Source: Mesorhizobium mediterraneum (GTDB taxonomy: Bacteria; Pseudomonadota; Alphaproteobacteria; Rhizobiales; Rhizobiaceae). From it: a stretch of DNA of 64,000 nucleotides. Below are positions 1 through 8,653 of this stretch, in pieces (positions within the stretch are counted from its first letter, which is position 1; the number at the start of each line of letters is the position of its first letter). The stretch lies in assembly GCF_002284565.1 (NCBI RefSeq), contig NZ_NPKI01000009.1:129676-193675 (forward strand), written 5' to 3'. The notes under the pieces were generated by a model. It had not been told where the DNA came from. It did no database searches and saw nothing but the letters and a program-made list of their open reading frames with translations. The translations under genes were made by a program, and so were the position numbers.

Positions 1-21
1 AATCTCAGATTCGTTGGTCTG

Positions 22-657
22 ATGTTGACTCTTTCTGGTGCAGAGAGAATTGTTTCCAAAGATATTGCTCTCGATAAATTACCTCCATCATTGGATTTGG
101 CGCCTGCTGCGGTTCAAACTTCGACGTCGGGTTCTGCGTCCCTTGTTACAGCTGAGCATGCTCAATTTTCGACAACATGCTTCTACATAACCCCTATTGG
201 CTCACCTGAATCCGAGCAACGAAAGCATTCTGATCTATTTTTGGGGTCATTTGTTGAACCAGCTTTGGCGTCTTTCGGTATGTCTGTTGTGAGGGCGGAC
301 GGAATTGACAAACCTGGAGTCATTACAAAGCAAATTATCGAGTATATTGTTAAGTCACGTCTAGTTATAGTTGATCTTTCGTATCATAATCCAAACGTTT
401 TTTATGAATTGGCAATTCGCCACATGATGCGGCTCCCAATTGTGCAGATTGTCCGAAAATCGGATCCCATTCCATTCGATATTAATCAAATGCGCACGAT
501 CGTCATCGATACCACGGACATATTCACTTTGATTCCTAAGATAGCTAGCTATCAATCTGAAATCTCATCGCAAGTGCGCAGAGCACTTGAGAACGCGGAT
601 GAGGTAGAAACGCCGATTTCAACCTATTTTCCACAGTTGAGAGCAAACTTAGTCTAA
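22..657 (+). CDS. TIR-like / nucleoside 2-deoxyribosyltransferase-like domain protein, possibly 5'-partial
   Basis: This 211-residue frame stays open to the left window edge, so the true start may lie outside; the ATG at 22 is the first one seen. Residues about 50-200 carry a pattern I associate with TIR-like or deoxyribosyltransferase-like effector domains: an ITPIGSPESEQR loop, VRADGI, PGVITKQII, VIVDLSYHNPNVFYELAIRH and a later PFDINQMRT. Such domains occur in anti-phage systems, where some cleave NAD or nucleotides; that role here is inference. The coding sequence is visibly AT-rich (codons such as aaa, att, gat) against the GC-rich cob genes beside it, which suggests horizontal acquisition. 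No partner gene is visible. The alternative is a genuine nucleoside deoxyribosyltransferase. Confidence 0.6.
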   Translation: MLTLSGAERIVSKDIALDKLPPSLDLAPAAVQTSTSGSASLVTAEHAQFSTTCFYITPIGSPESEQRKHSDLFLGSFVEPALASFGMSVVRADGIDKPGVITKQIIEYIVKSRLVIVDLSYHNPNVFYELAIRHMMRLPIVQIVRKSDPIPFDINQMRTIVIDTTDIFTLIPKIASYQSEISSQVRRALENADEVETPISTYFPQLRANLV

Positions 658-708
658 CGACTCTCAGATTCTCAAGATCTCGAGTCGGCCCTCGGCGCGC
701 TGCGCCAG

Positions 709-1719
709 CTACTTCTCCGAAACACCAGCCTCGGCAAAACTTGCCATGCGGGCATGGCATTCGAGCGCCGAGCGGACGATGTTGACGGCGAGGCAGGCGC
801 CTGAGCCTTCGCCGAGCCGCATGCTGAGGTCGAGCAGCGGCGGCAGGCCGAGCGCCTCGAGCAGGCGGCGGTGGCCGGATTCGGCCGAGACATGCGCGGC
901 GAGCGTGTGGGCGAGGCCGGCGGGGTGCAATTTTGCCAGCGGTGCGGCGGCGGCAGTGCAGACGAAGCCGTCGAGCAACACCGGCACGCCTAAATGGCGC
1001 GCGGCCAGCGTGGCGCCGAAAATGGCGGCGAGTTCGCGTCCGCCAAGCACTGCCGCGATCTTCAGGGGGTCGGCAAGGGCCTCGCCGTGGCGCTTGAGGC
1101 CGGCCTCTATGGCGGTGATCTTGCGTATAAGGCCGGCATCGTCGACGCCAGTGCCGCGCCCGGTCCATTTTTCCGCGCCGCCGCCGAAAAGGCCGGCCGA
1201 AATGGCTGCGGCCGGCGTGGTGTTGCCAATGCCCATTTCGCCGAAGCAGACGAGGTCGAGGTCTTTCGTCACCGCGCCGTAGCCGGCCGCAACGGCGGCG
1301 AGGAAGGCCTCGTCGTTCATCGCCGGCACTTGCGTGAAATCGCCGGTTGGATGATCGAGATCGAGCGGAATGACATCGAGTTCCGCACCGGCGATGCGGG
1401 CGAGTTGGTTGATGGCGGCACCGCCGCCCGCGAAATTCGCCACCATCTGCACGGTGACCTCCGACGGGAAGGCCGATACGCCCTGTGCGGTGACGCCGTG
1501 GTTGCCGGCGAATACGAAGACTTTGACGCGGTCGAGCTGCGGCATGTCGCGGCCCTGCCAGCGGGCCAGCCAGGCGGCGATGCTCTCCAATCGGCCAAGA
1601 CTGCCTTGCGGCTTGGTCAGCGTGTCCTGGCGGCGGGCAACGGCACTGGCCGCGGCGTCGCTGCCCGCAGGCAGATCGAGGCAGGTCGCGCGCAGTTCAT
1701 CGAGCGATTTGAAAGGCAT
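709..1719 (-). CDS. cobT: Nicotinate-nucleotide--dimethylbenzimidazole phosphoribosyltransferase
   Basis: This enzyme makes alpha-ribazole phosphate from nicotinate mononucleotide and dimethylbenzimidazole, the lower-ligand branch of cobalamin synthesis. In Pseudomonas denitrificans nomenclature it is CobU. The 336 residues match family length. Visible landmarks are KPQGSLGRLE near residue 37, VFAGNHGVTAQGVS near 70, FGEMGIGNTT near 160 and the C-terminal RLGEGSGA block that holds the catalytic glutamate in this family. The ATG at 1719 lies 24 bp downstream of the cobS stop on the same strand, so it is probably the last gene of the cob operon. Cytosolic; no anomalies seen. Confidence 0.95.
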   Translation of the reverse strand: MPFKSLDELRATCLDLPAGSDAAASAVARRQDTLTKPQGSLGRLESIAAWLARWQGRDMPQLDRVKVFVFAGNHGVTAQGVSAFPSEVTVQMVANFAGGGAAINQLARIAGAELDVIPLDLDHPTGDFTQVPAMNDEAFLAAVAAGYGAVTKDLDLVCFGEMGIGNTTPAAAISAGLFGGGAEKWTGRGTGVDDAGLIRKITAIEAGLKRHGEALADPLKIAAVLGGRELAAIFGATLAARHLGVPVLLDGFVCTAAAAPLAKLHPAGLAHTLAAHVSAESGHRRLLEALGLPPLLDLSMRLGEGSGACLAVNIVRSALECHARMASFAEAGVSEK

Positions 1720-1743
1720 GGGGGCAAAGTCTCCGAAACAGAG

Positions 1744-2511
1744 TCAGGAAAGGCAAACGGAAGCGACGAGCAGGACTGCGATTTCGCCAAGCTGCTGCAG
1801 GGCGCCGACCGTATCGCCGGTCTGGCCGCCGATCTGGTTGCGGCACAGCTCGCGGAAGGCGGCAAACAGCAGGCCGAGCAGGATGAGCGCGGCGACCGCG
1901 CCACCGAACCCTAGCGCCAGCAGCGCCACGGCGCCGAGCACGGCACCGGCAATGGCGGTTTCGGCCGACACCATGCCTGCGTCGGCCGAGAGCCCGTCGC
2001 TGCGAGCTGCCGGCAATAGATGCATGAAAGCGCCGAACAAGCCGCGCGAAGCGGCATGCGCGGCGATGAGAGCCAAGAACACGTAGACGGGGCTGGCGAA
2101 TTCCGAAAGCACGCTCCAGCGCATCAGCAGCGAGATGCCGAGAGCGCAGGCGCCAAAGGCGCCGATGCGGCTGTCGCGCATGATCTCCAGTTTCTTGTCG
2201 CGCGTCTTGCCGCCGCCAAAACCGTCGGCGACATCCGAAAACCCATCCTCGTGCAGGCAGCCGGTGGCGAGCAAGGTTGCGGCAAGGGTCAGTGCCGCTG
2301 CCGGGCCGGCGGCAAGGCCGAGCCAAGTCCCGACCGCGTAAACCAAGGCACCGATCAGAGCGACGGCGAGGCCGGCGACCGGCGCTGCCCAGATCGCAGC
2401 CGCAAGGCTGCGGTCCCGAAAATCGACGACCGGCAGTGGCAGCCGGGTGAAGAAGACGAGGCAGAGCGCGATGTCGTCGAGGGCTTGCCGGGGTGAGGGG
2501 ACGACCGTCAT
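1744..2511 (-). CDS. cobS: Adenosylcobinamide-GDP ribazoletransferase (cobalamin synthase)
   Basis: This inner-membrane enzyme joins alpha-ribazole (phosphate) to adenosylcobinamide-GDP to complete cobalamin. It is also called CobV and must not be confused with the CobS chelatase subunit. The 255-residue protein has several hydrophobic segments and the family signature HEDGFSDVADGFGGG near residue 87, whose aspartates bind metal. The ATG at 2511 overlaps the cobB stop by ATGA, supporting this start and translational coupling. It is followed closely by cobT, which makes its substrate. Confidence 0.94.
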   Translation of the reverse strand: MTVVPSPRQALDDIALCLVFFTRLPLPVVDFRDRSLAAAIWAAPVAGLAVALIGALVYAVGTWLGLAAGPAAALTLAATLLATGCLHEDGFSDVADGFGGGKTRDKKLEIMRDSRIGAFGACALGISLLMRWSVLSEFASPVYVFLALIAAHAASRGLFGAFMHLLPAARSDGLSADAGMVSAETAIAGAVLGAVALLALGFGGAVAALILLGLLFAAFRELCRNQIGGQTGDTVGALQQLGEIAVLLVASVCLS

Positions 2512-3821
2512 TCGCCTCTCGCAATGGCATGGAAGAACGTGCCGCTGACATGGCCGCGCCGATAGCCGGAGGCGCCGAGCGGATTGCCCTGGCCATCAGC
2601 GAGGTCGGCCAGCGGTTCGTCATTGCCGGTCGCAATCATCTGCGCATAGTGGAATTCATGGCCGCGGATCAGCGTGCCTTGGGCTCCCAGCGGGCAATCG
2701 GCCCGCAGCCGCGCCTCGCGGTAGCCGAGATTCATTTTTCGCTTGGCAAAGCTGGTCGAGTGGCCGAGCAGGCCGAGCATCCTGTGCGTCTCTCCCGATG
2801 CGTCCTCCAGCGCTTCGCCGAGCACCATGAAGCCGCCGCACTCGCCATGCACCGGCCGTGTTGCCGAAAACGCCTCGATGCCGGCCCTGAAATTTGCAGC
2901 CGCTGCGAGGCGGTCAGCGTGAAGCTCGGGATAGCCGCCGGGCAGCCAGCAGACATCGCAACTGTCGCTGGGCGCTTGGTCGGCGAGCGGCGAGAAGGGG
3001 ACGATTTCCGCCCCGGCCTTGCGCCAATGCGTGGCGACATGTGGATAGAGGAAAGTGAAGGCGGCGTCCTGCGCCAATGCGATGCGCTGGCCGGGCGGCG
3101 GCAGCGCATCGCCGAAACTGCCCGATGCAGGCGCGAATGGCGCCGCCAGCGCCATGATAGCGTCGAGGTCGAGCGAGCGTTCGACCATGTCGGCCAGGCG
3201 GTCGAGATGCGCCATCAAATTCTCATATTCGCCGGCCTGGACGAGGCCGAGATGGCGCTCCGGCAGGTTTAGCGTCGGGTCGCGCAATATGGCGCCGACG
3301 ACTGGCAGGCCGATCGCCTCGATGGCATCGCTGCAAAGCCGCCGGTGACGCTCGCTGCCCAGCCGGTTGAGCACGACGCCGGCCATACGCACATCGGGAT
3401 CGTAGGTAGCAAAACCCTTGGCGACGGCCGCCGCCGTGGTCGACTGCCCGGAAACGTCGAGCACCAGCAGCACCGGCAGGCCGTAGAGGCGGGCAAGGTC
3501 TGCGGCCGAGCCGGTGCGGCCCGGAGCAGCGGGAATGCCGTCGAACAGGCCCATCGCGCTTTCTAGGAAGACGAAATCGGCATCTTCAGTCGCGTCACCG
3601 GCCAGCGCGTTGAGCAACGCCGGCGGCATCGCCCAGCTGTCGAGATTGACCCCGGAAAGGCCTGTCGCGGCGGTGTGGAAGCCGGGGTCGATATAGTCGG
3701 GACCGGATTTGGCGCCGCGCACTTTAAGGCCGCGCCGGGCGAGCGCGCGCAGGATACCGATGGTGACGCTGGTCTTGCCCGAGCCCGAACGCGGCGCGCC
3801 GATGATGATCGCGCGGGTCAT
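2508..3821 (-). CDS. cobB: Cobyrinic acid a,c-diamide synthase
   Basis: This enzyme amidates the a and c side chains of (hydrogeno)byrinic acid using glutamine and ATP. The 437 residues show the expected two domains: an N-terminal P-loop amidoligase (APRSGSGKTSVT at residues 9-20) and a C-terminal class I glutamine amidotransferase whose nucleophile is the cysteine of GECGGFMVLGE. LPGGYPELHA is also typical. Start and stop each overlap neighbours by ATGA (cobA upstream, cobS downstream). CbiA of anaerobic pathways is the homologue; the hydrogenobyrinic-acid route is expected here because cobG and cobN are present. Confidence 0.95.
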   Translation of the reverse strand: MTRAIIIGAPRSGSGKTSVTIGILRALARRGLKVRGAKSGPDYIDPGFHTAATGLSGVNLDSWAMPPALLNALAGDATEDADFVFLESAMGLFDGIPAAPGRTGSAADLARLYGLPVLLVLDVSGQSTTAAAVAKGFATYDPDVRMAGVVLNRLGSERHRRLCSDAIEAIGLPVVGAILRDPTLNLPERHLGLVQAGEYENLMAHLDRLADMVERSLDLDAIMALAAPFAPASGSFGDALPPPGQRIALAQDAAFTFLYPHVATHWRKAGAEIVPFSPLADQAPSDSCDVCWLPGGYPELHADRLAAAANFRAGIEAFSATRPVHGECGGFMVLGEALEDASGETHRMLGLLGHSTSFAKRKMNLGYREARLRADCPLGAQGTLIRGHEFHYAQMIATGNDEPLADLADGQGNPLGASGYRRGHVSGTFFHAIARGE

Positions 3822-4636
3822 GGCTCGCCCGCCAATGCCGCGCGCATCGCAACGATGCCGCCGACGACGATCAGCGCCGGTGAGGTCAACCCGGCTGCAG
3901 CCGCTTCCTCGGCGATGGTGGCGAGCGTGGCGACGACGATGCGCTCCTGCGGCGTCGTTGCGGCAACAATCACGGCGGCAGGCGTCGACGGCGCCAGCCC
4001 GCCCTCGAGCAGCGAGGCTGATATCAGCGGCAGATTGGCCATGCCCATGTAGACGACAACCGGCTGGCCGGTGCGGGCGATTGCCGCCCAGTCGAGGTCG
4101 TCATCGGTGCCGGCGGCGTGGCCGGTTGCCAGGATCACCGCCTTGTTGATGCCGCGCATGGTCGCCGGGATGCCGGCACCGGCAAGCGCGCTGAGGCCCG
4201 AAGTCAGGCCGGGCAGAACGCGGAACGGAATATTTTCACGGGCGAGCGCCAGCGCCTCTTCGCCGCCGCGACCGAAAATATAGGGGTCGCCGCCTTTCAG
4301 CCTGACGACGCGCCGGCCTTCGCGCGCCAGCCGGACCAGCAGAGCGGTGATGTCGTCCTGCTTCATCGACGGCTGGCCGCCGCGCTTGCCGGCGTAGAAA
4401 AGCTCGGCACTCGCCGCCACTGCCACGACATCGGGAGACACCAGCGCGTCGTAAACGAGGGCATCGCACTGCCCAAGTGCCGCCAGCACTTCCAGCGTCA
4501 GGCAGCCGGGATCGCCGGGGCCGGCGCCGGCCAGCCAGACATGACCCGGCTCCAACTGGCGTGGCTTGAAGTTCAGCCGGGCCAAAGCCTGTTCGACCGT
4601 GGCGTTTCCGCCTCTGTTTCCGGTGCCGTCGTTCAC
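3818..4636 (-). CDS. cobA: Uroporphyrinogen-III C-methyltransferase (SUMT)
   Basis: This enzyme transfers two methyl groups from S-adenosylmethionine to C2 and C7 of uroporphyrinogen III, giving precorrin-2, the entry to corrin synthesis. The frame is open further upstream, but that part runs antiphase through cobM. The GTG at 4636 overlaps the cobM stop by GTGA and gives a 272-residue protein of normal length. Motifs are [14 protein letters not shown] near residue 35 and [16 protein letters not shown] near 120, both S-adenosylmethionine/substrate loops of the tetrapyrrole methylase fold. There is no CysG-type oxidase/ferrochelatase extension, so it is a monofunctional SUMT. Confidence 0.94.
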   Translation of the reverse strand: MNDGTGNRGGNATVEQALARLNFKPRQLEPGHVWLAGAGPGDPGCLTLEVLAALGQCDALVYDALVSPDVVAVAASAELFYAGKRGGQPSMKQDDITALLVRLAREGRRVVRLKGGDPYIFGRGGEEALALARENIPFRVLPGLTSGLSALAGAGIPATMRGINKAVILATGHAAGTDDDLDWAAIARTGQPVVVYMGMANLPLISASLLEGGLAPSTPAAVIVAATTPQERIVVATLATIAEEAAAAGLTSPALIVVGGIVAMRAALAGEP

Positions 4637-5397
4637 AATCCGTCCCGTCCGCGAAAACGCCGCTGGTAGTGGGCGTCGTAAAGTGAACTCTCGCCAAAGC
4701 CTTCCGCTGCCAGCGAGCGGCCGACGAAGATGATCGCCGTGCGTTCCATCGGATCGGCGGCCAGTAGCGCCTCGATGGTGGCCAGTGTGCCGGCCAGCAC
4801 GCGCTCGTCCGGCCAGGAGGCGCGGAAGACGACCGCTACCGGGCAGTCGGCGCCATAGAATGGCGTCAGCTCGGCGACGACGCGGTCGATGGCGTGGATG
4901 GCGAGGTGGATGGCCAGCGTGGCGCCGGTGCGGCCGAAGCCGGCCAGCGTCTCGCCGGGTGGCATTTTTGACGCACGGCCGGAGATGCGGGTCAGCACCA
5001 GGCTTTGGGCGACTTCGGGAATGGTGAGCTCGCGGCGAAGCGCTGCCGCGGCGGCTGCGAAAGAGGGCACACCCGGCGTCAGCGTATAGGCGATGCCGTG
5101 CTTTTCCAGACGGCGAATCTGCTCGGCGACGGCGCTCCACACCGAGAGATCACCGGAATGCAGGCGGGCGACATCGTGGCCGGCCTGGTGAGCTGCCAGG
5201 TACTCGGTTTCGATCTCGTCGAGCGACATCGGCGCGGTGTCGATCAATTTCGTGCCAGGCGCGCAGTGCTGCAACAGGTCCGGCGCGACGATCGAGCCGG
5301 CATAGAGGCAGACCGGGCAGCTTGCCAGCAGCCTGCTGCCGCGCAAGGTGATGAGGTCGGCGGCGCCTGGTCCGGCGCCGATGAAATGGACGGTCAT
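4633..5397 (-). CDS. cobM: Precorrin-4 C(11)-methyltransferase
   Basis: This enzyme methylates C11 of precorrin-4 to form precorrin-5. The 254-residue tetrapyrrole methylase begins [18 protein letters not shown] and contains LHSGDLSVW near residue 98 and a [14 protein letters not shown] segment, typical of CobM/CbiF. The ATG at 5397 overlaps the cobE stop by ATGA, and its own stop overlaps the cobA GTG. Its place beside cobE and cobA supports CobM rather than another methylase of the same fold. Confidence 0.93.
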   Translation of the reverse strand: MTVHFIGAGPGAADLITLRGSRLLASCPVCLYAGSIVAPDLLQHCAPGTKLIDTAPMSLDEIETEYLAAHQAGHDVARLHSGDLSVWSAVAEQIRRLEKHGIAYTLTPGVPSFAAAAAALRRELTIPEVAQSLVLTRISGRASKMPPGETLAGFGRTGATLAIHLAIHAIDRVVAELTPFYGADCPVAVVFRASWPDERVLAGTLATIEALLAADPMERTAIIFVGRSLAAEGFGESSLYDAHYQRRFRGRDGL

Positions 5398-5780
5398 GCC
5401 GCGTCTCCGCTGATGGCGATGGCGCAGGTGACCGGGCCAAGCACAATGCGCGGCCCAAGCAGTTTCGCGTCTTTTCCGGCAGCGGCAAGCGCGGAGGCTT
5501 CGGAAACCGACGGCGTGCCGGCACGCTCCTGCGACAGGCTCGAGCAGCTGATTGCGCGCGACGACGCGGCCTTGAGCGCATCGTCCTCGACAATGATCAC
5601 GGGCAGGGCGAGCTCGCGCCCGGCAGAGAAGATTGCCTCTTCGTTCTGCTTCAGAGAAGCGGTGGCGAGCGCCGAAAGCGCCGTCATCGCCAGCCCATGC
5701 GCTTCCAGCGCGGTTTCTATCGCGGCAAGCACATCCCTTGCGCTGACGCCCTTGCGGCTGCCGATGCCCGCGACCATCAT
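5394..5780 (-). CDS. cobE: CobE, cobalamin biosynthesis protein
   Basis: This is a small CobE-type protein related to the C-terminal domain of CbiG, known from aerobic B12 clusters and thought to act around the ring-contraction and methylation steps; its exact biochemical role is poorly settled. The sequence begins [21 protein letters not shown] and contains ATASLKQNE, both typical. I chose the ATG at 5780 because it overlaps the cobL stop by ATGA like the other junctions; an ATG at 5798 in the same frame would add six residues. Length with the chosen start is 128 residues. The stop overlaps the cobM start by ATGA. Confidence 0.85.
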   Translation of the reverse strand: MMVAGIGSRKGVSARDVLAAIETALEAHGLAMTALSALATASLKQNEEAIFSAGRELALPVIIVEDDALKAASSRAISCSSLSQERAGTPSVSEASALAAAGKDAKLLGPRIVLGPVTCAIAISGDAA

Positions 5781-7006
5781 GGTTTCACCCAGCTCCATTG
5801 AGTGACCGGCATAGCCGGCCGCCAGGCCTGCATCGATCCGACCGGTGACACACGCGATAGCGCGATGCGGGTGAGATCGCCGCCGAGCGAAGCGTGATGG
5901 ACAAGCAGCAGCGCCTCCATCTCCAGCGTCACCGCATTGGCAACCAACCGGCCGCCAACACGCAGGGCCTTGATGGCCGCGCCCAGCACGCCGCTATCGC
6001 TGCCGCCGCCGCCGATGAAGATCGCATCCGGCGTGCCTAGCTTGGCAAGCGCCTTTGGTGCCGAGCCTTCAACGACGACAAGGTCGGGCACGCCACAGTG
6101 TGAAGCGTTGCGGTGGATGCGGGCGGCGCGGGTCGGATCGGCCTCGACGGCAATGGCGCGCAGCGAGGGATGGGTCAGCATCCATTCGATGCCTATCGAA
6201 CCGGAGCCGGCGCCGATATCCCACAGCAACTCGCCGCGCCTGGGGGCGAGGGCGGACAGGGTAATCGCGCGGATCTCGCGCTTGGTGATCTGGCCGTCAT
6301 GCTCGAACAAATGGTCGGCAAGGCCTGAGGTCAGCGGCAGGACGCGTGCTTCTGGAGTTGAGTCAATTTCGATCGCCAGCACGTTGAGCGGGTTGATCAT
6401 TTCGAGATCGAAGGCGTCCGCGCGCGCCGAGCGCAGCTTTTCGTTCGGGCCGCCCAACGCCTCCAGGATCGTCAGTCGCGAGGCGCCGAAGTCGAGTTCG
6501 GTCAGCAGGCGCGCAATCGCTGCCGGCGCATCGCCGTCCGAGGTCAGCGCAAGGATGCGGGTGCCCGGATGCAGCAGCGGCCGGATCAGGTCGAGCGAGC
6601 GGCCATGCAGCGAAATGGTCTCGACATCCTGCAGCGCCCAGCCGAGGCGGGCGGCAGCCAGCGACATGGCCGAAGGCGCAGGGATGACGCGCATCTCGTC
6701 AACCGCAACCTTGCGGGTAAGGGTGACGCCGACGCCGTGGAAGAACGGATCGCCGGAGGCCAGCACGCAGACCTTTTTGCCCGCAAGTGCCAGCACGTCG
6801 CGCATCTCCGTATCGAAAGGGGTCGGCCAGGCGCGGGCTTCGCCTTTGGCGAGTGACCCGACAAGGGCAAGGTGACGCGTGCCGCCGAAGACGAATTCGG
6901 CCTCGGCGATCGACCGCTTGGCCTCGTCACCGAGACCCGCTACACCGTCCTCGCCGATGCCGACGATTGTGAGCCATTTGGGTGTTGGCTGTTTATTATT
7001 TGACAT
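5777..7006 (-). CDS. cobL: Precorrin-6Y C5,15-methyltransferase (decarboxylating), CbiE-CbiT fusion
   Basis: This bifunctional enzyme methylates C5 and C15 and decarboxylates the C12 acetate of precorrin-6B. The 409 residues form two domains: an N-terminal CbiE-like tetrapyrrole methylase (residues about 12-205, with [12 protein letters not shown]) and a C-terminal CbiT-like class I methyltransferase (about 225-400, with [16 protein letters not shown]). That fusion is the normal CobL form. It is the first gene of the downstream half of the cob cluster. The 154-bp gap upstream contains two strong palindromes but no second riboswitch, so how this half responds to B12 is open. Confidence 0.94.
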   Translation of the reverse strand: MSNNKQPTPKWLTIVGIGEDGVAGLGDEAKRSIAEAEFVFGGTRHLALVGSLAKGEARAWPTPFDTEMRDVLALAGKKVCVLASGDPFFHGVGVTLTRKVAVDEMRVIPAPSAMSLAAARLGWALQDVETISLHGRSLDLIRPLLHPGTRILALTSDGDAPAAIARLLTELDFGASRLTILEALGGPNEKLRSARADAFDLEMINPLNVLAIEIDSTPEARVLPLTSGLADHLFEHDGQITKREIRAITLSALAPRRGELLWDIGAGSGSIGIEWMLTHPSLRAIAVEADPTRAARIHRNASHCGVPDLVVVEGSAPKALAKLGTPDAIFIGGGGSDSGVLGAAIKALRVGGRLVANAVTLEMEALLLVHHASLGGDLTRIALSRVSPVGSMQAWRPAMPVTQWSWVKP

Positions 7007-7036
7007 GCCGCGCCGCCCCCCATCCGCCTGCCGGCA

Positions 7037-7119
7037 CCTTCTCCCCGTATAGTGACGGGGAGAAGGGAACTGGCCGCAACGCTGGCGTCCCCCTCTCCCC
7101 GTCCTTCACGGGGAGAGGG
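7037..7119. repeat. Two adjacent REP-like palindromes in the cobL/cobK intergenic gap
   Basis: The divergent gap between cobL and cobK (7007-7160) holds two hairpins: 7037-7066, arms CCTTCTCCCCGT and ACGGGGAGAAGG, and 7090-7119, arms CCCTCTCCCCGT and ACGGGGAGAGGG. The same palindrome type recurs at 42163-42195, so this is a dispersed repeat family rather than a gene-specific attenuator. Sitting between two divergent starts, they leave little room for ordinary promoters. Confidence 0.85.
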
Positions 7120-7160
7120 TAAGGGTGAGGGGCTGCTCGGCGTCGCCCATTGTGGTGCCA

Positions 7161-7925
7161 ATGAAGCGCATTCTGATCCTCGGCGGAACTACCGAAGCCC
7201 GGCAACTGGCGGGAAAGCTGGCCGCGCGCCCGGATGTGTCGCTCACGCTGTCGCTGGCCGGCCGCACTGAAAGCCCGGTGGCGCAAGGCGTTCCGACGAG
7301 GGTGGGTGGTTTCGGCGGCGCCGATGGGCTGGCGGCGTATCTCCGCGAGACCGACGTCGGCCTGCTGATCGACGCCACGCATCCCTATGCGGCGCAGATC
7401 TCCGCCAATGCGGCGGAAGCGGCGCATGAGGCCAGTGTGCCGATCATTGCGCTCTGGCGCCCAGGCTGGGAGCCAGCCGAAGGCGACCGCTGGACGCTGG
7501 TCGATGGAGTAACCGACGCGGTGAAGGTGCTGGGCGCTGTACCGCGCCGTGCCTTCCTGGCGCTCGGGCGGCAGGAGGTCGCCGCCTTCGAGGCAGCGCC
7601 CCAGCATCACTATCTTATCCGCAGCGTCGATCCAGTCGAGCCGAGGCTTGCTGTGCCCGATGCGACCTATCTCCTGGCGCGCGGCCCGTTCCGGGAAGCG
7701 GACGAACAGGCGCTGCTTCGCGACCACCACATCGATGTCGTCGTGTCCAAGAACAGTGGCGGCGAGGCGACCTACGGCAAGATCGCGGCGGCGCGGGCGC
7801 TTGGCATCGAGGTGGTCATGATCCGTAGGCCGGCGCTGCCGGACGTTACGTCGGCTGAGACCGTCGAAGCTCTTGCCGCGATGGTCAATCATTTTCTTGG
7901 GCCCGCTGCCGATCGCGGCGTGTAG
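7161..7925 (+). CDS. cobK: Precorrin-6A reductase
   Basis: This NADPH-dependent enzyme reduces precorrin-6A to precorrin-6B. The protein starts MKRILILGGTTEARQLA, a dinucleotide-binding-type glycine motif, and has IDATHPYAAQISANAAEA near residue 73 and VVSKNSGGEATYGKI near the C-terminus, all typical of CobK/CbiJ. I chose the ATG at 7161 because MKRILIL is the usual family start; the frame is open 36 bp further upstream. It is the only cob gene of this cluster on the plus strand. Its last 37 bp overlap the 3' end of cobJ tail to tail. Confidence 0.93.
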   Translation: MKRILILGGTTEARQLAGKLAARPDVSLTLSLAGRTESPVAQGVPTRVGGFGGADGLAAYLRETDVGLLIDATHPYAAQISANAAEAAHEASVPIIALWRPGWEPAEGDRWTLVDGVTDAVKVLGAVPRRAFLALGRQEVAAFEAAPQHHYLIRSVDPVEPRLAVPDATYLLARGPFREADEQALLRDHHIDVVVSKNSGGEATYGKIAAARALGIEVVMIRRPALPDVTSAETVEALAAMVNHFLGPAADRGV

Positions 7926-8653
7926 ACCAGCGCCGGCTTTTCGCCGCGCTTGATGATCCTGGTCTCAGGCGAGCCGATGATGATGCAGGTCGCCATATCG
8001 GCCTTTTCCGCATCGGCGTCGGCCAGCAGAAAAACCTCGATGCGCTCGTCGGGACGGCCGGCGGCACGGCCGAAGATCACCGGCGTGGTGCCGGGCAGGA
8101 TCGCTGTGAGGCATTCGAAGGCGCGGCCAAGCTGCCAGGGGCGCGCCTTGCTGATTGGATTGTAGAGCGCGATGACGAAACCGGCGCCGGCCGCCGCCAG
8201 CAGGCGCAGCTCGATCAGGTCCCAGGGCTTCAGATTGTCGGACAGCGAGATGGCGCAGAAATCATGGCCGAGCGGCGCGCCAATGCGCGCAGCTACCGCA
8301 AGCATGGCGGTGATGCCGGGCAGCATTGCGACATCGACGGCACGCCATTCGGCCGGTCCGGCCTCGATCGCCTCGCAGACGGCGGCCGCCATGGCAAAGA
8401 CGCCAGGGTCGCCGCCCGAGACGACGGCGACATCGTGACCCTGCGCGGTCATCGCCAGCGCGTCCTTGGCGCGGGACAGCTCTTCGCGATTGTCCGAGGC
8501 GACGCGAGTCTGGTCGGGGCGCAGATCGAGCCGGTCGAGATAAGGCTTATAGCCATAAAAGAATTTTGCCTCGGCGACGGCGCGGCTCGCTTCCGGCGTC
8601 ACCTGGTCGGCATTGCCGGGCCCAAGGCCGATGACGGTCAGGCGGCCGCTCAT
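7889..8653 (-). CDS. cobJ: Precorrin-3B C(17)-methyltransferase
   Basis: This enzyme methylates C17 of precorrin-3B and drives ring contraction to precorrin-4. The 254 residues begin LTVIGLGPGNADQVTPEASRA and contain VVSGGDPGVFAMAAAV near residue 78 and ALYNPISKARPWQL near 160, a set characteristic of CobJ/CbiH. The ATG at 8653 overlaps the cobI stop by ATGA. Its 3' end overlaps convergent cobK by 37 bp, so it is probably the last gene of the riboswitch-proximal half of the operon, unless transcripts continue antisense through cobK. Confidence 0.94.
   Translation of the reverse strand: MSGRLTVIGLGPGNADQVTPEASRAVAEAKFFYGYKPYLDRLDLRPDQTRVASDNREELSRAKDALAMTAQGHDVAVVSGGDPGVFAMAAAVCEAIEAGPAEWRAVDVAMLPGITAMLAVAARIGAPLGHDFCAISLSDNLKPWDLIELRLLAAAGAGFVIALYNPISKARPWQLGRAFECLTAILPGTTPVIFGRAAGRPDERIEVFLLADADAEKADMATCIIIGSPETRIIKRGEKPALVYTPRSAAGPRK

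Noticed and set aside
545..2635. Long open frames opposite cobT and cobS (for example 994-1914 plus, 1697-2635 minus)
   Set aside because: They lie antiphase or antisense to well recognised cob genes, are Arg/Ala/Gly-rich, and arise from third-position GC bias.
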